64,000 bases of DNA from Sphingomonas sp. (GCF_019749955.1 NZ_JAIEPC010000016.1:62001-126000), one strand, 5' to 3'. Positions 1 to 9,276 are shown, counted from the stretch's first letter. Notes: generated by a model from the letters alone, not told the origin. Numbers and translations are program-made.

Positions 1-42
1 GAAGGGGAGGGGCTATAAGTCATGCTCGATGAGACTTGGTAT
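1..42. repeat. Right end of a palindromic intergenic element
   Basis: The first 42 bases start with a GAAGGGGAGGGGCT block and finish with GAGACTTGGTAT. The same arrangement closes the complete element at 7879-8050, where the block GAAGGGGAGGGGCTT is followed by GAGACCTGGTAT. The window therefore opens inside a second copy whose left part lies outside. No coding function is seen. Confidence 0.6.
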
Positions 43-125
43 TAGGGGATTTGACGTCATCGACCCAAGCCCCTTGGCCACAAGCCGTGGTTGCCCTTCG
101 TCGCGAGCAGCTTACCTAAGGAGGC

Positions 126-1268
126 GTGACCAGCGCCATGACTGCCCGACTCGCCGATGGCGTCCGAAGGATTGACCCTGTGCACTGGGATGCCTGCGCC
201 GGGGCGGGCAATCCGTTCCTGAGCCACGCTTTCCTCTCGATCCTCGAAGAATCGGGCAGCGTGTCGCCGCGTGGCGGGTGGCAAGCGATCCCGATCATCG
301 TCGACGGGGCCGACGGCGCGCCCGCCGCGATTGCGCCTGCTTATGCCAAAAGCCACAGCCAGGGCGAATATGTGTTCGACCACGCCTGGGCCGATGCGTG
401 GGAGCGGGCAGGGGGGCGCTATTACCCCAAGCTTCAGGTGGCGGTGCCGTTCACGCCGGTGCCCGGCCCGCGGCTGTTGCTGCGCGACCCCGCCGCCGCG
501 CCCGCGCTGATTGCCGCAATCGAAGCCGTGACCGACCAGCACGACATGTCGAGTGCGCATGCGACCTTCGCCTCGCCCGACCAGATCCCGTTGTTCGAAG
601 CGGCGGGCTGGCTGATCCGCGCGGGCACGCAGTTCCACTGGGCGAATGACGGCTATACGTGCTTCGACGATTTCCTCGCCGCGCTCGCCAGCCGCAAGCG
701 CAAGGCAATCCGCAAGGAACGCAGCAGCGCTGTTGAAGGCCTGACGATCCGCCACGTCACCGGCAGCGACCTGACCGAGGCGCATTGGGACGCCTTCTGG
801 GTGTTTTATCAGGACACCGGCAGCCGCAAATGGGGCTCCCCCTATCTGACGCGGCGCTTCTTCTCGCTGCTCGGTGAACGGATGGGCGACCGCGTGCTGC
901 TGATGCTCGCCGAGCGCGACGGGCGGCCGATTGCGGGGGCGCTCAACCTGATCGGCGCCGACACGCTCTATGGCCGCTATTGGGGCTGCACCGAGGACGT
1001 GCCCTTCCTCCATTTCGAGCTCTGCTATTATCAGGCGATTGATGCCGCGATTGCGCGGGGGCTGAAATTCGTCGAAGCGGGCGCGCAGGGCGAGCACAAG
1101 TTGGCGCGCGGCTATGCGCCGGTCGCGACCTGGTCGGCGCATTATTTGCCCGATCGCAATTTCCGCCGTGCCGTGGCCGATTTCCTGGTCCGCGAGCGCG
1201 AAGCCGTCGCTGCCGACCGCGACTATCTCGGCGCTATGACTCCGTTTCGGAAGGCGGCGGCGGGGTAA
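126..1268 (+). CDS. FemAB-like / GNAT-fold acyltransferase (COG3146-type)
   Basis: This 380-residue protein resembles the COG3146 'peptidogalycan biosynthesis' family, which has two GNAT-like halves related to FemAB aminoacyl transferases. Visible family features are the N-terminal NPFLSHAFLSILEESGS stretch, the central SRKRKAIRKER basic motif and the C-terminal GAQGEHKLARGYAP block. No specific substrate is established. Two starts are possible: GTG at 126 lies one base after an AAGGAGG ribosome binding site (118-124), too close, while the in-frame ATG at 138 is 13 bases away, rather far. The 3' end overlaps the convergent membrane-protein gene by 35 bases. Family call is good; biological role is unknown. 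Confidence 0.8.
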   Translation: MTSAMTARLADGVRRIDPVHWDACAGAGNPFLSHAFLSILEESGSVSPRGGWQAIPIIVDGADGAPAAIAPAYAKSHSQGEYVFDHAWADAWERAGGRYYPKLQVAVPFTPVPGPRLLLRDPAAAPALIAAIEAVTDQHDMSSAHATFASPDQIPLFEAAGWLIRAGTQFHWANDGYTCFDDFLAALASRKRKAIRKERSSAVEGLTIRHVTGSDLTEAHWDAFWVFYQDTGSRKWGSPYLTRRFFSLLGERMGDRVLLMLAERDGRPIAGALNLIGADTLYGRYWGCTEDVPFLHFELCYYQAIDAAIARGLKFVEAGAQGEHKLARGYAPVATWSAHYLPDRNFRRAVADFLVREREAVAADRDYLGAMTPFRKAAAG

Positions 1269-2856
1269 TCAGGTCGCGGGTCAGCTCCGGCCCCGGCTTG
1301 CCGTGGTCGATCTTGAACAGCGCGCTGGTGCCGTCGCGCCACACCGGGATCAGTCCTTGTTCAAGCCGTTTGTCATAAGGCGGCGGGATGATCAGCCAGA
1401 CATAGTCGAACGCCTCGCGCGGGAAGCGGGCCAGACTGCGCCCGATCGGTCGCCACCATTCGCGCGGGCATTGCTGATAGGTCACGAGCTGCGACGGATC
1501 GTGCGAATAGCGGGCGGCGGGGCGATATTTGGTGGTCAGCAACTGCGCGCCGGCCATCGACCATTGATCGTTCGAATAGGCCATCTTGCGTTCGAGCGCG
1601 AGCGCGGGGACGTGCTGCAACCGGCTCATGAACCACTCGCTATGGCAGGTCTCGCCGACGAAGCTCACCAGCCGCGCGCCTTCGGGCAAATGCTCGAGCG
1701 CTTTCAGCTCGCGGTCATAGCTGTTGCTGTAGAGCGCGAAGCTCGCGGTATTGCCCGCGATGCGCACCAGGAAGAACGCCAGGCCGAGCGCGGCCACCGT
1801 CATCGTGCCCCTGATCGACAGGCCGGGCTTGGGCCGGAGGCCAATCATCGCAATCGCCAGCATGAACGGCGCGAGTCGCATATCGGCATAGGCCGATCCG
1901 AACACGATGCGCGGCAGCAGAATGAACACCGCGAGCAGGAACAGCGCCGACAGCAGCAGGTTGCGCGAATATTCGATATTGGGGTCGCGCACGCCCTTGA
2001 ACAGGATCAGGTAGAGCACGGCGGTCGAGGCGATGTCGAATGCCTGCCAGCGGTCGCGGATCGGCATCGTCAGCCAGCTGATCTTGGCGCGCAGGTTGAA
2101 CCAGTCGCCGGTCTGGCCCGTCACATCGGCGCCGCTGCGCCACGCGACCATCAACCCGATCGGCAGCGCGAGCGGCAGGCAGCCGATCCCGGCGCGCACC
2201 CACGCGCCCGCCCAATGCGCTGCACGCTCGGACCAGCTATCGGCGGTTTCGGGCAAGCGATCATGCTGGCGGATCATCTCCGCTGAAAAGGCCATCACGC
2301 CGAGGAAACCCCAGCCAAAGGTGTGGCACACCCACAGCGCACAGCTCAGCGGCAGGAAGATCACCGCGCGCAACGCGAAGCGGTTGTGCCGCGCGAGCCA
2401 CAGCCACAGCCCGAACATGTTGAGCGCCAGCGCCATCGACAGCGCGAAATTGACGAAGCCGAAATGCAGCGGAAAGCTATACGCCAGCGGCAGCGCGAAC
2501 AGCGCGGTGGCGGGCACCCGCCCATGCACTTCGCGCGCGATCCACAGCAGCCCGGTGACGGTCAGCACTGGAATCGCGATCACGAGCAGCTTGACGCTCA
2601 GCTCCAGCCCGAAAATCGGCGCGAGCGGCACGATCAGCAGATCAAAGCCCAGATTGCCGATCAGCGACCATTTGAAATCATACCAGTCGAGCAGCCACGG
2701 CGCCTGTTCGCCCGACAATTGCACGCGGTACCGGCCCATATGCCCCGGCAAATCGACCAACGGCGGAATCGTCGGCCACAGCAACGGGATGGCCGCTATC
2801 GCCGCCATTGCGACGATAAACCAACGCGTCTGCCACCAGTGGATTTTGCCCGCCAT
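1234..2856 (-). CDS. Polytopic inner-membrane protein, function unknown
   Basis: The 540-residue product has about ten hydrophobic segments, starting near residue 12 (WFIVAMAAIAAIPLLW) and ending near residue 375. A soluble C-terminal portion of about 160 residues follows. The early PPLVDLPGHMGRY loop and the large C-terminal periplasmic-looking domain recall GT-C type glycosyltransferase relatives or O-antigen-type membrane proteins, but no diagnostic catalytic motif is evident. It is transcribed with the upstream membrane protein at 2866-4587, with a 9-base gap between them. Its stop lies inside the convergent acyltransferase gene. The pairing suggests a joint cell-surface role, which is inference. 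Confidence 0.6.
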   Translation of the reverse strand: MAGKIHWWQTRWFIVAMAAIAAIPLLWPTIPPLVDLPGHMGRYRVQLSGEQAPWLLDWYDFKWSLIGNLGFDLLIVPLAPIFGLELSVKLLVIAIPVLTVTGLLWIAREVHGRVPATALFALPLAYSFPLHFGFVNFALSMALALNMFGLWLWLARHNRFALRAVIFLPLSCALWVCHTFGWGFLGVMAFSAEMIRQHDRLPETADSWSERAAHWAGAWVRAGIGCLPLALPIGLMVAWRSGADVTGQTGDWFNLRAKISWLTMPIRDRWQAFDIASTAVLYLILFKGVRDPNIEYSRNLLLSALFLLAVFILLPRIVFGSAYADMRLAPFMLAIAMIGLRPKPGLSIRGTMTVAALGLAFFLVRIAGNTASFALYSNSYDRELKALEHLPEGARLVSFVGETCHSEWFMSRLQHVPALALERKMAYSNDQWSMAGAQLLTTKYRPAARYSHDPSQLVTYQQCPREWWRPIGRSLARFPREAFDYVWLIIPPPYDKRLEQGLIPVWRDGTSALFKIDHGKPGPELTRDLITPPPPSETES

Positions 2857-2865
2857 CCGCGCGCT

Positions 2866-4587
2866 CTAGTCTGCGCGGGGGGCTTCCCGCAAGCGGGGTG
2901 CGACACGCCATAGTTTCGCCCCCGATGCGGTGGCGATCGGGGTGAGCCAGTCGGGCGCTTTGTCGGCGCGAAGTTGGCTGAGCAAGCGGTGCGGGTCGCG
3001 GGTCGTTGTACGGTCGACTTCGCCAAAATCGCTCGGGCAGAGCAGCACATAATCGACCTGCCAGCGCGCGGCGATGGCCTGCGCGGCATCGGGCGTGCCG
3101 AGGAAAAAGCGGTACATCGCCGCGTTCCCGGCATTGTTGCGGTGATAGGGCGCGGCGATCATCCGGTGCGGCCCGGCAGCAATCGCATAGGCGCCGACAT
3201 CGATTGGCGCCATCACTGTCCCGGTCGGCAGCGCGGCGAGCGCTGCTTGCGGGCTGCACGCGGCGCTCGGTGTGCCGGTCGGCGCAAAGGCCTGCGCGGC
3301 AATCGGATAGAGCATCCCGGCCGAGCCAAGCCATGCCCCCGCCAGCCACAGCGCGCCGCGCGCCCGCGCTTCGCCAATCGCAACGGCCAGCGCAGGCGTT
3401 CCGAGGATCACCCCGGCGTAAACGCCGCGCAGTTCGAAACAGGCGACGGCGAAGGCGGTGAGTTGCAGCGCGAGCAGCATCGCCCAGCCGCTCTGCGGTC
3501 CCCGGCGCAATTGCCACAAGGTCGCGGCAATTCCCGCGATCAGCAGTCCGGCATAAGCGACGGCGGTCGCGAAGGGTGCTGCGAACAGCGACTGCGCTTC
3601 ACCGACATGATCGAGCCACAGTCGCGCCACCAGCGGGTCGACCGCGCCATAGGGGTTCGCACAGCCATGCGCGATCGGCAGCAGCGGCAGCGCGACGATT
3701 CCGCCGATCATCAGGCTCGCCGCCGCGCGCAGCGATCTGGTGCCGAGCAGCGGCGTCGCAAGGCCCAGCACTGGCGGGGCCACCGCACCGATTTGCGCCG
3801 CCATCCAGACGGTGCGAGTGAAGCTGTCGCAGGCGGGATAGCCCCAGTCGGTGGTCGCGAAGATTGCGGCACCGAGCGCGATGGTACCGCTCAGGCCCGT
3901 TCCGAGCCCGGCTAGCTGTCCGGATGTGCCGCTGCGGCCCCACCACCAGCCGACCCAGACGGACAGCGAGACGAGGCTCAGAACCGGCGCCATCTCCATG
4001 CCCGTGATCAGGCTCGCGCCCGTCGCGACGCCAGCGACGATCCCGCTCACCCAACCGGGCGCGGCGAGCAACGCGCGCACCGCGACCAGCACGAGCACAA
4101 TCTGCAACCCGTGGTGATCGATCCGCCCCGGCGCGAATAGCGTGGTGACGGGATAGGCAACCCCCGCAACGATGATCGCGGTGCGCGCCGCCTCGGGCGC
4201 GAGTTTGCGCGTGATCGCCGCGACCAGCGCCAGCGCCGCGCCGAACAAGGCCAGCGGCCAGATCACGACAGCGGCTACTTCAGCGGCATGCACGCCGATC
4301 AGCGGTCTCAGCAAGGTGATGATCGCGGCAGGGACGAGATCGGGCAGCCGTGACCAATGCATCTCAAGGCCGCCCGCGAGCCGGTGCTGCCGCACATCTT
4401 CAAACGCCTGCCCGCCCAGCCAGTCGCGAATCTGCTGCAACCGCATCGCATCATCGGTGTCGGGCAAATGGAGCGCCGATAGACTCCCCCAATCGCGCGC
4501 CGCCCAGGCAAGCCCGAGCAGCAACGAGAAAACAAACGCGAGCAGCACATCGCCGCGATTTGCCCGGTGGTGCTGCGAAATCCCCAT
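2866..4587 (-). CDS. Large membrane protein with STT3/GT-C-like topology
   Basis: The product has 573 residues, an N-terminal membrane segment (about residues 13-32) and then a loop with PDTDDAMRLQQIRDWL. That loop resembles the first acidic catalytic loop of oligosaccharyltransferase STT3/PglB-type GT-C enzymes. A second motif, GRIDHHGLQ, sits after the next transmembrane pair, where STT3 proteins also carry acidic or His residues. Many further hydrophobic helices follow, then a soluble C-terminal domain of about 130 residues. A lipid-linked sugar transferase is therefore plausible but not proven; database entries for similar sphingomonad proteins often carry uninformative names. It likely forms an operon with the membrane protein just downstream. 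Confidence 0.55.
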   Translation of the reverse strand: MGISQHHRANRGDVLLAFVFSLLLGLAWAARDWGSLSALHLPDTDDAMRLQQIRDWLGGQAFEDVRQHRLAGGLEMHWSRLPDLVPAAIITLLRPLIGVHAAEVAAVVIWPLALFGAALALVAAITRKLAPEAARTAIIVAGVAYPVTTLFAPGRIDHHGLQIVLVLVAVRALLAAPGWVSGIVAGVATGASLITGMEMAPVLSLVSLSVWVGWWWGRSGTSGQLAGLGTGLSGTIALGAAIFATTDWGYPACDSFTRTVWMAAQIGAVAPPVLGLATPLLGTRSLRAAASLMIGGIVALPLLPIAHGCANPYGAVDPLVARLWLDHVGEAQSLFAAPFATAVAYAGLLIAGIAATLWQLRRGPQSGWAMLLALQLTAFAVACFELRGVYAGVILGTPALAVAIGEARARGALWLAGAWLGSAGMLYPIAAQAFAPTGTPSAACSPQAALAALPTGTVMAPIDVGAYAIAAGPHRMIAAPYHRNNAGNAAMYRFFLGTPDAAQAIAARWQVDYVLLCPSDFGEVDRTTTRDPHRLLSQLRADKAPDWLTPIATASGAKLWRVAPRLREAPRAD

Positions 4588-4655
4588 GGCACCGGGGTAG
4601 CGGCGCCGTGGTTAAGGCGGGGTTTCGGGGGCTGGGGTTGTGGATAACGCTCGAC

Positions 4656-4746
4656 CCGTTCGTGCTGAGCTTGTCGAAGCACCGTACTTCTTCTTCCGAC
4701 CGCCGGAAAAGAAAGAACGGCCCTTCGACAAGCTCAGGGCGAACGG
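4656..4746. repeat. ~90-bp palindromic intergenic repeat, copy 1
   Basis: The left arm begins CCGTTCGTGCTGAGCTTGTC and the right arm, read in reverse complement, begins CCGTTCGCCCTGAGCTTGTC. Together they form a long imperfect hairpin. Four more copies occur at 6568, 15896, 34846 and 61218. This copy lies just downstream of argG, where the hairpin could serve as a transcript end. Confidence 0.85.
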
Positions 4747-4816
4747 TGAGAGTTGGTTGTGCTCGTCTCCGGCCAAGGTGCAGATTTCGGCCCGCTACGC
4801 TAGCGATAACGAAGTG

Positions 4817-6037
4817 TTACCCCTGATCCCGGCGCCCCAGCAGCCGCAGCCGCAGCGCGTTCAGCTTGATGAACCCCGCCGCGTCGCGCTGGTCGTACGC
4901 GCCCTGATCGTCCTCGAAGGTCACGACCTTCTCGCTATACAACGAATAGGGCGACTTGCGGCCAATCACATAGACGCCGCCCTTGTACAGCTTGAGCCGC
5001 ACCGTGCCCGTCACCTTCGCCTGCGATTGGTCGATCGCCGCCTGCAACATCTCGCGTTCGGGGCTGAACCAGAAGCCGTTGTAGAGCAGCTCGGCATAGC
5101 GCGGCGCGAACTCGTCCTTCAGATGCGCCGCGCCGCGATCGAGCGTCAGCTGTTCGATCCCGCGATGCGCGAGGTGATAGATCGTCCCGCCCGGCGTTTC
5201 GTACATGCCGCGCGATTTCATCCCGACGAAGCGATTCTCGACCAGATCGAGCCGCCCGATGCCGTGGCGGCGGCCCAGCTCGTTGAGTGCGGTCAGCAGG
5301 CTCGCGGGCGACATCCCCTCGCCATCGAGCGCCACGCCATCGCCGCGCTCGAAATCGATCGTGATCACTTCGGGCGTGTCGGGCGCGTCCTCGGGATTGA
5401 CCGTGCGCGAATAGACGTAATCGGGCACTTCCTCCCACGGATCTTCGAGCACCTTGCCCTCGGACGAGGTGTGGAGCAAATTGGCGTCGGTCGAAAACGG
5501 CGCTTCGCCGCGCTTGTCCTTGCTGACCGGAATCTGGTGGGCCTCGGCGAATTCGATCAGCTTGGTGCGGCTGGTCAAATCCCATTCGCGCCACGGCGCA
5601 ATCACCTTGATATCGGGCGCGAGCGCATAATAGCCAAGCTCGAAGCGGACCTGATCATTGCCCTTGCCGGTCGCGCCGTGGCTGACGGCATCGGCGCCGA
5701 CCATCTTGGCGATCTCGATCGTACGCTTGGCAATCAACGGCCGCGCGATCGAGGTACCGAGCAGGTACAGCCCTTCATACAGCGCGTTCGCCCGCATCAT
5801 CGGGAAGACATAATCCTTGACGAAGGTCTCGCGCAGATCGTCGATGAAGACATGCTCAGGTCTTACCCCGGCCATCTCGGCCTTGCGCCGGACGGGTTCG
5901 AGTTCTTCGCCCTGGCCGAGATCGGCGGTGAAGGTCACCACCTCGCAGCCATAGGTCTGCTGGAGCCATTTCAGGATCACGCTGGTGTCGAGCCCGCCTG
6001 AATAGGACAGTACGACTCGATTGATCTGGTCGGTCAT
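4817..6037 (-). CDS. argG: Argininosuccinate synthase
   Basis: ArgG joins citrulline and aspartate using ATP to make argininosuccinate, the penultimate step of arginine synthesis, in the cytoplasm. The 406-residue length is typical. The N-terminal ATP-pyrophosphatase P-loop [10 protein letters not shown] is at residues 10-19. Other family blocks are [13 protein letters not shown] (about residue 120), [16 protein letters not shown] and the C-terminal [15 protein letters not shown] region. The ATG at 6037 is preceded by a CAGGAGCTTGCC ribosome binding site. It stands alone, with a palindromic repeat downstream and a divergent DUF1801 gene upstream. Confidence 0.97.
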   Translation of the reverse strand: MTDQINRVVLSYSGGLDTSVILKWLQQTYGCEVVTFTADLGQGEELEPVRRKAEMAGVRPEHVFIDDLRETFVKDYVFPMMRANALYEGLYLLGTSIARPLIAKRTIEIAKMVGADAVSHGATGKGNDQVRFELGYYALAPDIKVIAPWREWDLTSRTKLIEFAEAHQIPVSKDKRGEAPFSTDANLLHTSSEGKVLEDPWEEVPDYVYSRTVNPEDAPDTPEVITIDFERGDGVALDGEGMSPASLLTALNELGRRHGIGRLDLVENRFVGMKSRGMYETPGGTIYHLAHRGIEQLTLDRGAAHLKDEFAPRYAELLYNGFWFSPEREMLQAAIDQSQAKVTGTVRLKLYKGGVYVIGRKSPYSLYSEKVVTFEDDQGAYDQRDAAGFIKLNALRLRLLGRRDQG

Positions 6038-6113
6038 GGCAAGCTCCTGAAGGCGGGAAAGCGGCGCGCTTTACGAAGGCGCGGGGACAGGTGCAAGCGA
6101 CTAGGGGGAAGGA

Positions 6114-6536
6114 ATGGCCAAGGCAAACAAGACCGTCGAAACTGAGGTGAGCGTCGAGGATTTTCTGGCCCGCGTCGAGCCGCCGCAACGCGTGGCAGAT
6201 GCGCGGGTGTTGATCGACTTGATGGCGCACATTTCCGGCGAGCCGCCCAAGCTGTGGGGGCCGTCGATCATCGGCTTCGGCAGTATCCACTACCGCTACG
6301 AAAGCGGGCGCGAGGGCGACACGCCCGCCATCGCCTTTTCCCCACGCAAGGCCGAATCCGTCCTCTATGTCGGCGCGAGCACCCCCAACATCGCCGCGCT
6401 GCTGCCGGGCTTAGGCAAGCACAAGACCGGGAAGGGGTGTCTCTATGTGAAGAAGCTCGCCGATGTGGATGCGGAGGTGCTCGAGGCGGTGGTGCAAACG
6501 GCGTGGGAGAACCGGCTGGCGGGGCATGGAGCTTAG
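6114..6536 (+). CDS. DUF1801 domain protein
   Basis: The 140-residue protein matches the DUF1801 (YdhG-like) family. It has an early helix RVADARVLIDLMAHISGEPPK, then GPSIIGFGSIHYRYESGR, a SPRKAESVLYVG strand and a C-terminal GCLYVKKLADVD segment. Members are small cytoplasmic proteins without an assigned reaction. GGGGGAAGG lies just upstream of ATG 6114. It is divergent from argG and followed by a palindromic repeat. Confidence 0.85.
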   Translation: MAKANKTVETEVSVEDFLARVEPPQRVADARVLIDLMAHISGEPPKLWGPSIIGFGSIHYRYESGREGDTPAIAFSPRKAESVLYVGASTPNIAALLPGLGKHKTGKGCLYVKKLADVDAEVLEAVVQTAWENRLAGHGA

Positions 6537-6567
6537 CGGCGCGTTGATTTCAAAGGAATGCCCAAAT

Positions 6568-6658
6568 CCGTTCGTGCTGAGCTTGTCGAAGCACTGCCTT
6601 TCTTCTTCGAACCGCAGGAAAAAGAAGGACGGCCCTTCGACAAGCTCAGGGCAAACGG
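6568..6658. repeat. ~90-bp palindromic intergenic repeat, copy 2
   Basis: This copy has the same arms as at 4656-4746: CCGTTCGTGCTGAGCTTGTC on the left and the complement of GCCCTTCGACAAGCTCAGGG on the right. It lies between the convergent ends of the DUF1801 gene and the RES toxin gene. Confidence 0.85.
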
Positions 6659-6690
6659 GAATGCGAGGCGCGGCCCAGCCCGAAAAGACC

Positions 6691-7398
6691 CTACAACGCC
6701 TCCACCCGCCACACAGGCGACCCCGACCAAGTCAGCCGGTACATCGCGCCCTGCACCACCGATTGCACCGCATTGGGCCATAGCGCCGCGATGCAGGTGC
6801 CGCCGGGATGGCGTACCGAGGGGTAAATGATCCCCACATGCCCCCCGGCAATCGCCGCTGCCGCCACCGCATTGCCCGCCGGATAGCCGGTCGCCGGGTC
6901 GGGATCGAGGCTGGCATGCGCAGGCACCGCGCGCAGATCGGCGAACAGCCCCGCGATGCTCGCCAGCATCTCGCCATAATCAACCACCGCGTTGAAATCG
7001 CCCGCGTCGGCGAGCGCCAGCGTCAGATGATGGCCGACTTCGGCCAGGCAAGTCTCGACCGCGCGTGCGGCATACCAGGCACCGCGCTCCGCCGAGCTGA
7101 AGCGCATCGGCTGGCGCGGCTTGGCATAGGCAAAGCTCGCGTTGATGAAGCGGGCGTGCGGCACACCGTGGACCAGCTCGGCCGCCGACAACCCGCTGCG
7201 TCCGCGCGCTTCGGCGTTCAGCCGCGCGCTGGTCGCGCCTTCGATTTCCGCCAGCAGGGCGAGATCGTCGGCGCTGTCGGCGAGCGGGGCGAGCACTGCC
7301 TCGCGCAGCCGCGCGGTCGCGACCAGCCGCACGGTGCGGGCAAAGGCGTCGCGGACAAGCGGGATGCCGTCGATCGCGAAGCCGTCAGAGCCCGCCAC
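6691..7398 (-). CDS. RES-domain toxin (NAD+ phosphorylase family)
   Basis: RES toxins degrade NAD+ and stop growth when their antitoxin is lost. The 235-residue protein shows family features: GVPHARFINASFAYAKP, a conserved Arg-bearing block (PMRFSSAERGAWYAA), the Glu in ETCLAEVGHH, and a late Ser in IIYPSVRHPGGTCIA. These fit the Arg/Glu/Ser residues that give the domain its name. The gene start overlaps the end of the upstream antitoxin gene by 14 bases, the normal RES-Xre order. The start at 7398 inside the antitoxin gene is the first in-frame one giving the full domain. Confidence 0.88.
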   Translation of the reverse strand: MAGSDGFAIDGIPLVRDAFARTVRLVATARLREAVLAPLADSADDLALLAEIEGATSARLNAEARGRSGLSAAELVHGVPHARFINASFAYAKPRQPMRFSSAERGAWYAARAVETCLAEVGHHLTLALADAGDFNAVVDYGEMLASIAGLFADLRAVPAHASLDPDPATGYPAGNAVAAAAIAGGHVGIIYPSVRHPGGTCIAALWPNAVQSVVQGAMYRLTWSGSPVWRVEAL

Positions 7399-7813
7399 GC
7401 AGCGCGTCGATATATTGCCGCACCTCGAGCATGCGGGGGATGCCGCCTTCGATCATCGCCTGAATGGGCGTCAACCGGTCGAACACCGGGCCGCGATTGG
7501 CGAGCGCGGGCCAGCGATCGGCCATGCTGTCGGCGAACAACAGGTGCAGCCCCTTGAACACGCCGATCAGCGCCGAGGCGCGGGTCAATTGGTCCTGGCT
7601 GAGTGCGCCGTCCCATTTCCCTGCCTTCATCCGGTCCCACGTGCTTTCGGACACGCCGAGCAGGGCGGCGCCGTCGGCATTGCTGCCGCGCCACGCATCG
7701 ATCACGCGGATGACCGCTTTGACCGCGACCGGGCTTAGGCGACGACGGTCATCGTCCGCCGCAAAGCTCTGCAAGCCCTCAACCGGGCGCTCCACTAGGC
7801 TAACCGAGGCCAT
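7385..7813 (-). CDS. Xre/MbcA/ParS-type antitoxin
   Basis: This 142-residue protein is the cognate antitoxin of the RES toxin. The central region (about residues 48-66, DGAALLGVSESTWDRMKAG) is the Xre-like helix-turn-helix. The C-terminal part, from about residue 73 (QLTRASALIGVFKGLHLLF) to the end, is the toxin-binding domain of the Xre-MbcA-ParS family, including the usual LANRGPVFDRLTPIQAMIEGGIP stretch. Such antitoxins bind the toxin and normally repress their own promoter. It overlaps the toxin gene by 14 bases, so the two are translationally coupled. Confidence 0.88.
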   Translation of the reverse strand: MASVSLVERPVEGLQSFAADDDRRRLSPVAVKAVIRVIDAWRGSNADGAALLGVSESTWDRMKAGKWDGALSQDQLTRASALIGVFKGLHLLFADSMADRWPALANRGPVFDRLTPIQAMIEGGIPRMLEVRQYIDALRGGL

Positions 7814-7878
7814 TTCGCATCTCCTGACGCCAGCTTACGCGTCATATGGTGCGGAGGTAAATGAATTGCAAGCGCGTC

Positions 7879-8050
7879 ATACCAAGTCTTACGGAGCAAA
7901 ACCTATAGCCCCTCCCCTTCAGGGGAGGGGTTGGGGTGGGGCCTGTCCGCTAGGCGCTGCCTCGGTGAGACTGCGACGCCCCACCCCCAAACCCCTCCCC
8001 TGAAGGGGAGGGGCTTAAGAAGATGAGTCGGAGCCATTGAGACCTGGTAT
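7879..8050. repeat. 172-bp palindromic element with imperfect terminal inverted repeats
   Basis: The left end reads ATACCAAGTCTTACGG and the right end, in reverse complement, reads ATACCAGGTCTCAATGG. Inside are two CCCCTCCCCT-TCAGGGGAGGGG-type hairpins facing each other. No open frame is present, so this looks like a miniature, non-coding mobile or palindromic unit. The last base touches the stop codon of the cfa gene. A truncated copy opens the window at 1-42. Confidence 0.75.
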
Positions 8051-9276
8051 CAGCCGCGCATCACCCGCTCGGCCTCACCCATATAGTCGCGGGTGATCGG
8101 CAGCGCGTGGCGGTTGCGGGCGTATTGGAGCTGGAAATTGACCAGCCCGCCATATTTGAACGCACACAAAGCGCCCGCCAGATAAAATTGCCACATGCGG
8201 AAGAAGGGCTCGTCGTACAGCGCGACAATCGCGTCCTTGGCGGCGGTGGTCCGGTCGTACCAATGTTGCAGCGTATAGGCGTAATGCAGCCGCAGCACTT
8301 CGACATCGGTCAGGAACATCCGCTGATGCTCGCTCGCCGCGACGATCTCCGACAGCGCGGGGTTATAGCCGCCGGGGAAGATATATTTGACCGTCCATTT
8401 ATCGGTCACACCGGGCGGGCCCATGCGGCCGATCGTGTGGATCAGCATCACGCCATCGGGCGTCAGCAGATCGCGGCACTGGCGGAAAAAGGTGCGGTAA
8501 TTGGGCGGGCCGACATGTTCGAACATGCCGACCGAGACGATGCGGTCGAACTGACCGGTGACATGACGATAATCGATCAGCTCGAACTTGACCTTGTCGG
8601 CGACGCCCGCCGCTTCGGCCCGCGCGCGCGCAACCTTGATCTGCTCTTCGGATAGCGTCACGCCGAGCACGTCGGCACCAGTTTTCTCGTAGAGATAGAG
8701 CGCCAGCCCGCCCCAGCCGCAGCCGATGTCGAGCACGCGCATGCCGGGCTTCAGTGCGAGCTTGGCGGCGATATGTGCCTTCTTGTCGGCCTGCGCCTGT
8801 TCGAGGCCATTGGCGGCGTCGGTGAAATAGGCGCAGCTATACTGCCGGTCGGCATCGAGGAAGAGATCGTAGAGCCGGTCGCTCAGATCATAATGATGCG
8901 CGACATTGCGCTTCGACGCGCGCGCCATGTTCACCCGGCCGACGCGGTGAGTGACGCTTTCGAGGGCGCGCGTGAAGAAAGTGGGTTGCAGCGTGTTGGT
9001 GCCACCTTCCCACAGATCGTTCATCGTCATCAGCGTGACGAGATCGAGCACCCCGCCTTCGTCGAGCACGAGCCGCCCGTGCATATAGGCCTCGCCCGCG
9101 CCGAGCGCGGGGTCGCGGATGATCGATCCCGCCGCACCTTTGTCGGTGAAGCGGATCGTCACATTGGGATAGCCCGCCTCGGGCGTGCCGAAGCGCTTTT
9201 CGCTGCCATCGAAATGACGAACGGTGAGCTGCCCGCGCTTCACCGCGCGGGCGAGGAAGAGATCAATCAATGCCAT
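8050..9276 (-). CDS. cfa: Cyclopropane-fatty-acyl-phospholipid synthase
   Basis: Cfa uses S-adenosylmethionine to add a methylene bridge to unsaturated acyl chains of membrane phospholipids. The 408-residue product has the SAM-binding motif VLDIGCGWGGLALYL near residue 180. It also has the Cfa-specific blocks YSCAYF, GMFEHVGPPNYRTFF and IFPGGYNP, and an N-terminal lipid-binding region. It starts 18 bases after the stop of the molybdopterin oxidoreductase gene on the same strand, so it is probably the third gene of that operon. Its stop is abutted by a 172-bp palindromic element. Confidence 0.93.
   Translation of the reverse strand: MALIDLFLARAVKRGQLTVRHFDGSEKRFGTPEAGYPNVTIRFTDKGAAGSIIRDPALGAGEAYMHGRLVLDEGGVLDLVTLMTMNDLWEGGTNTLQPTFFTRALESVTHRVGRVNMARASKRNVAHHYDLSDRLYDLFLDADRQYSCAYFTDAANGLEQAQADKKAHIAAKLALKPGMRVLDIGCGWGGLALYLYEKTGADVLGVTLSEEQIKVARARAEAAGVADKVKFELIDYRHVTGQFDRIVSVGMFEHVGPPNYRTFFRQCRDLLTPDGVMLIHTIGRMGPPGVTDKWTVKYIFPGGYNPALSEIVAASEHQRMFLTDVEVLRLHYAYTLQHWYDRTTAAKDAIVALYDEPFFRMWQFYLAGALCAFKYGGLVNFQLQYARNRHALPITRDYMGEAERVMRG

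Noticed and set aside
57-1142. A 361-codon minus-strand frame antisense to the first gene
   Set aside because: Its translation is Arg/Gly/Ala-rich without domains, while the plus strand encodes a recognisable acyltransferase.
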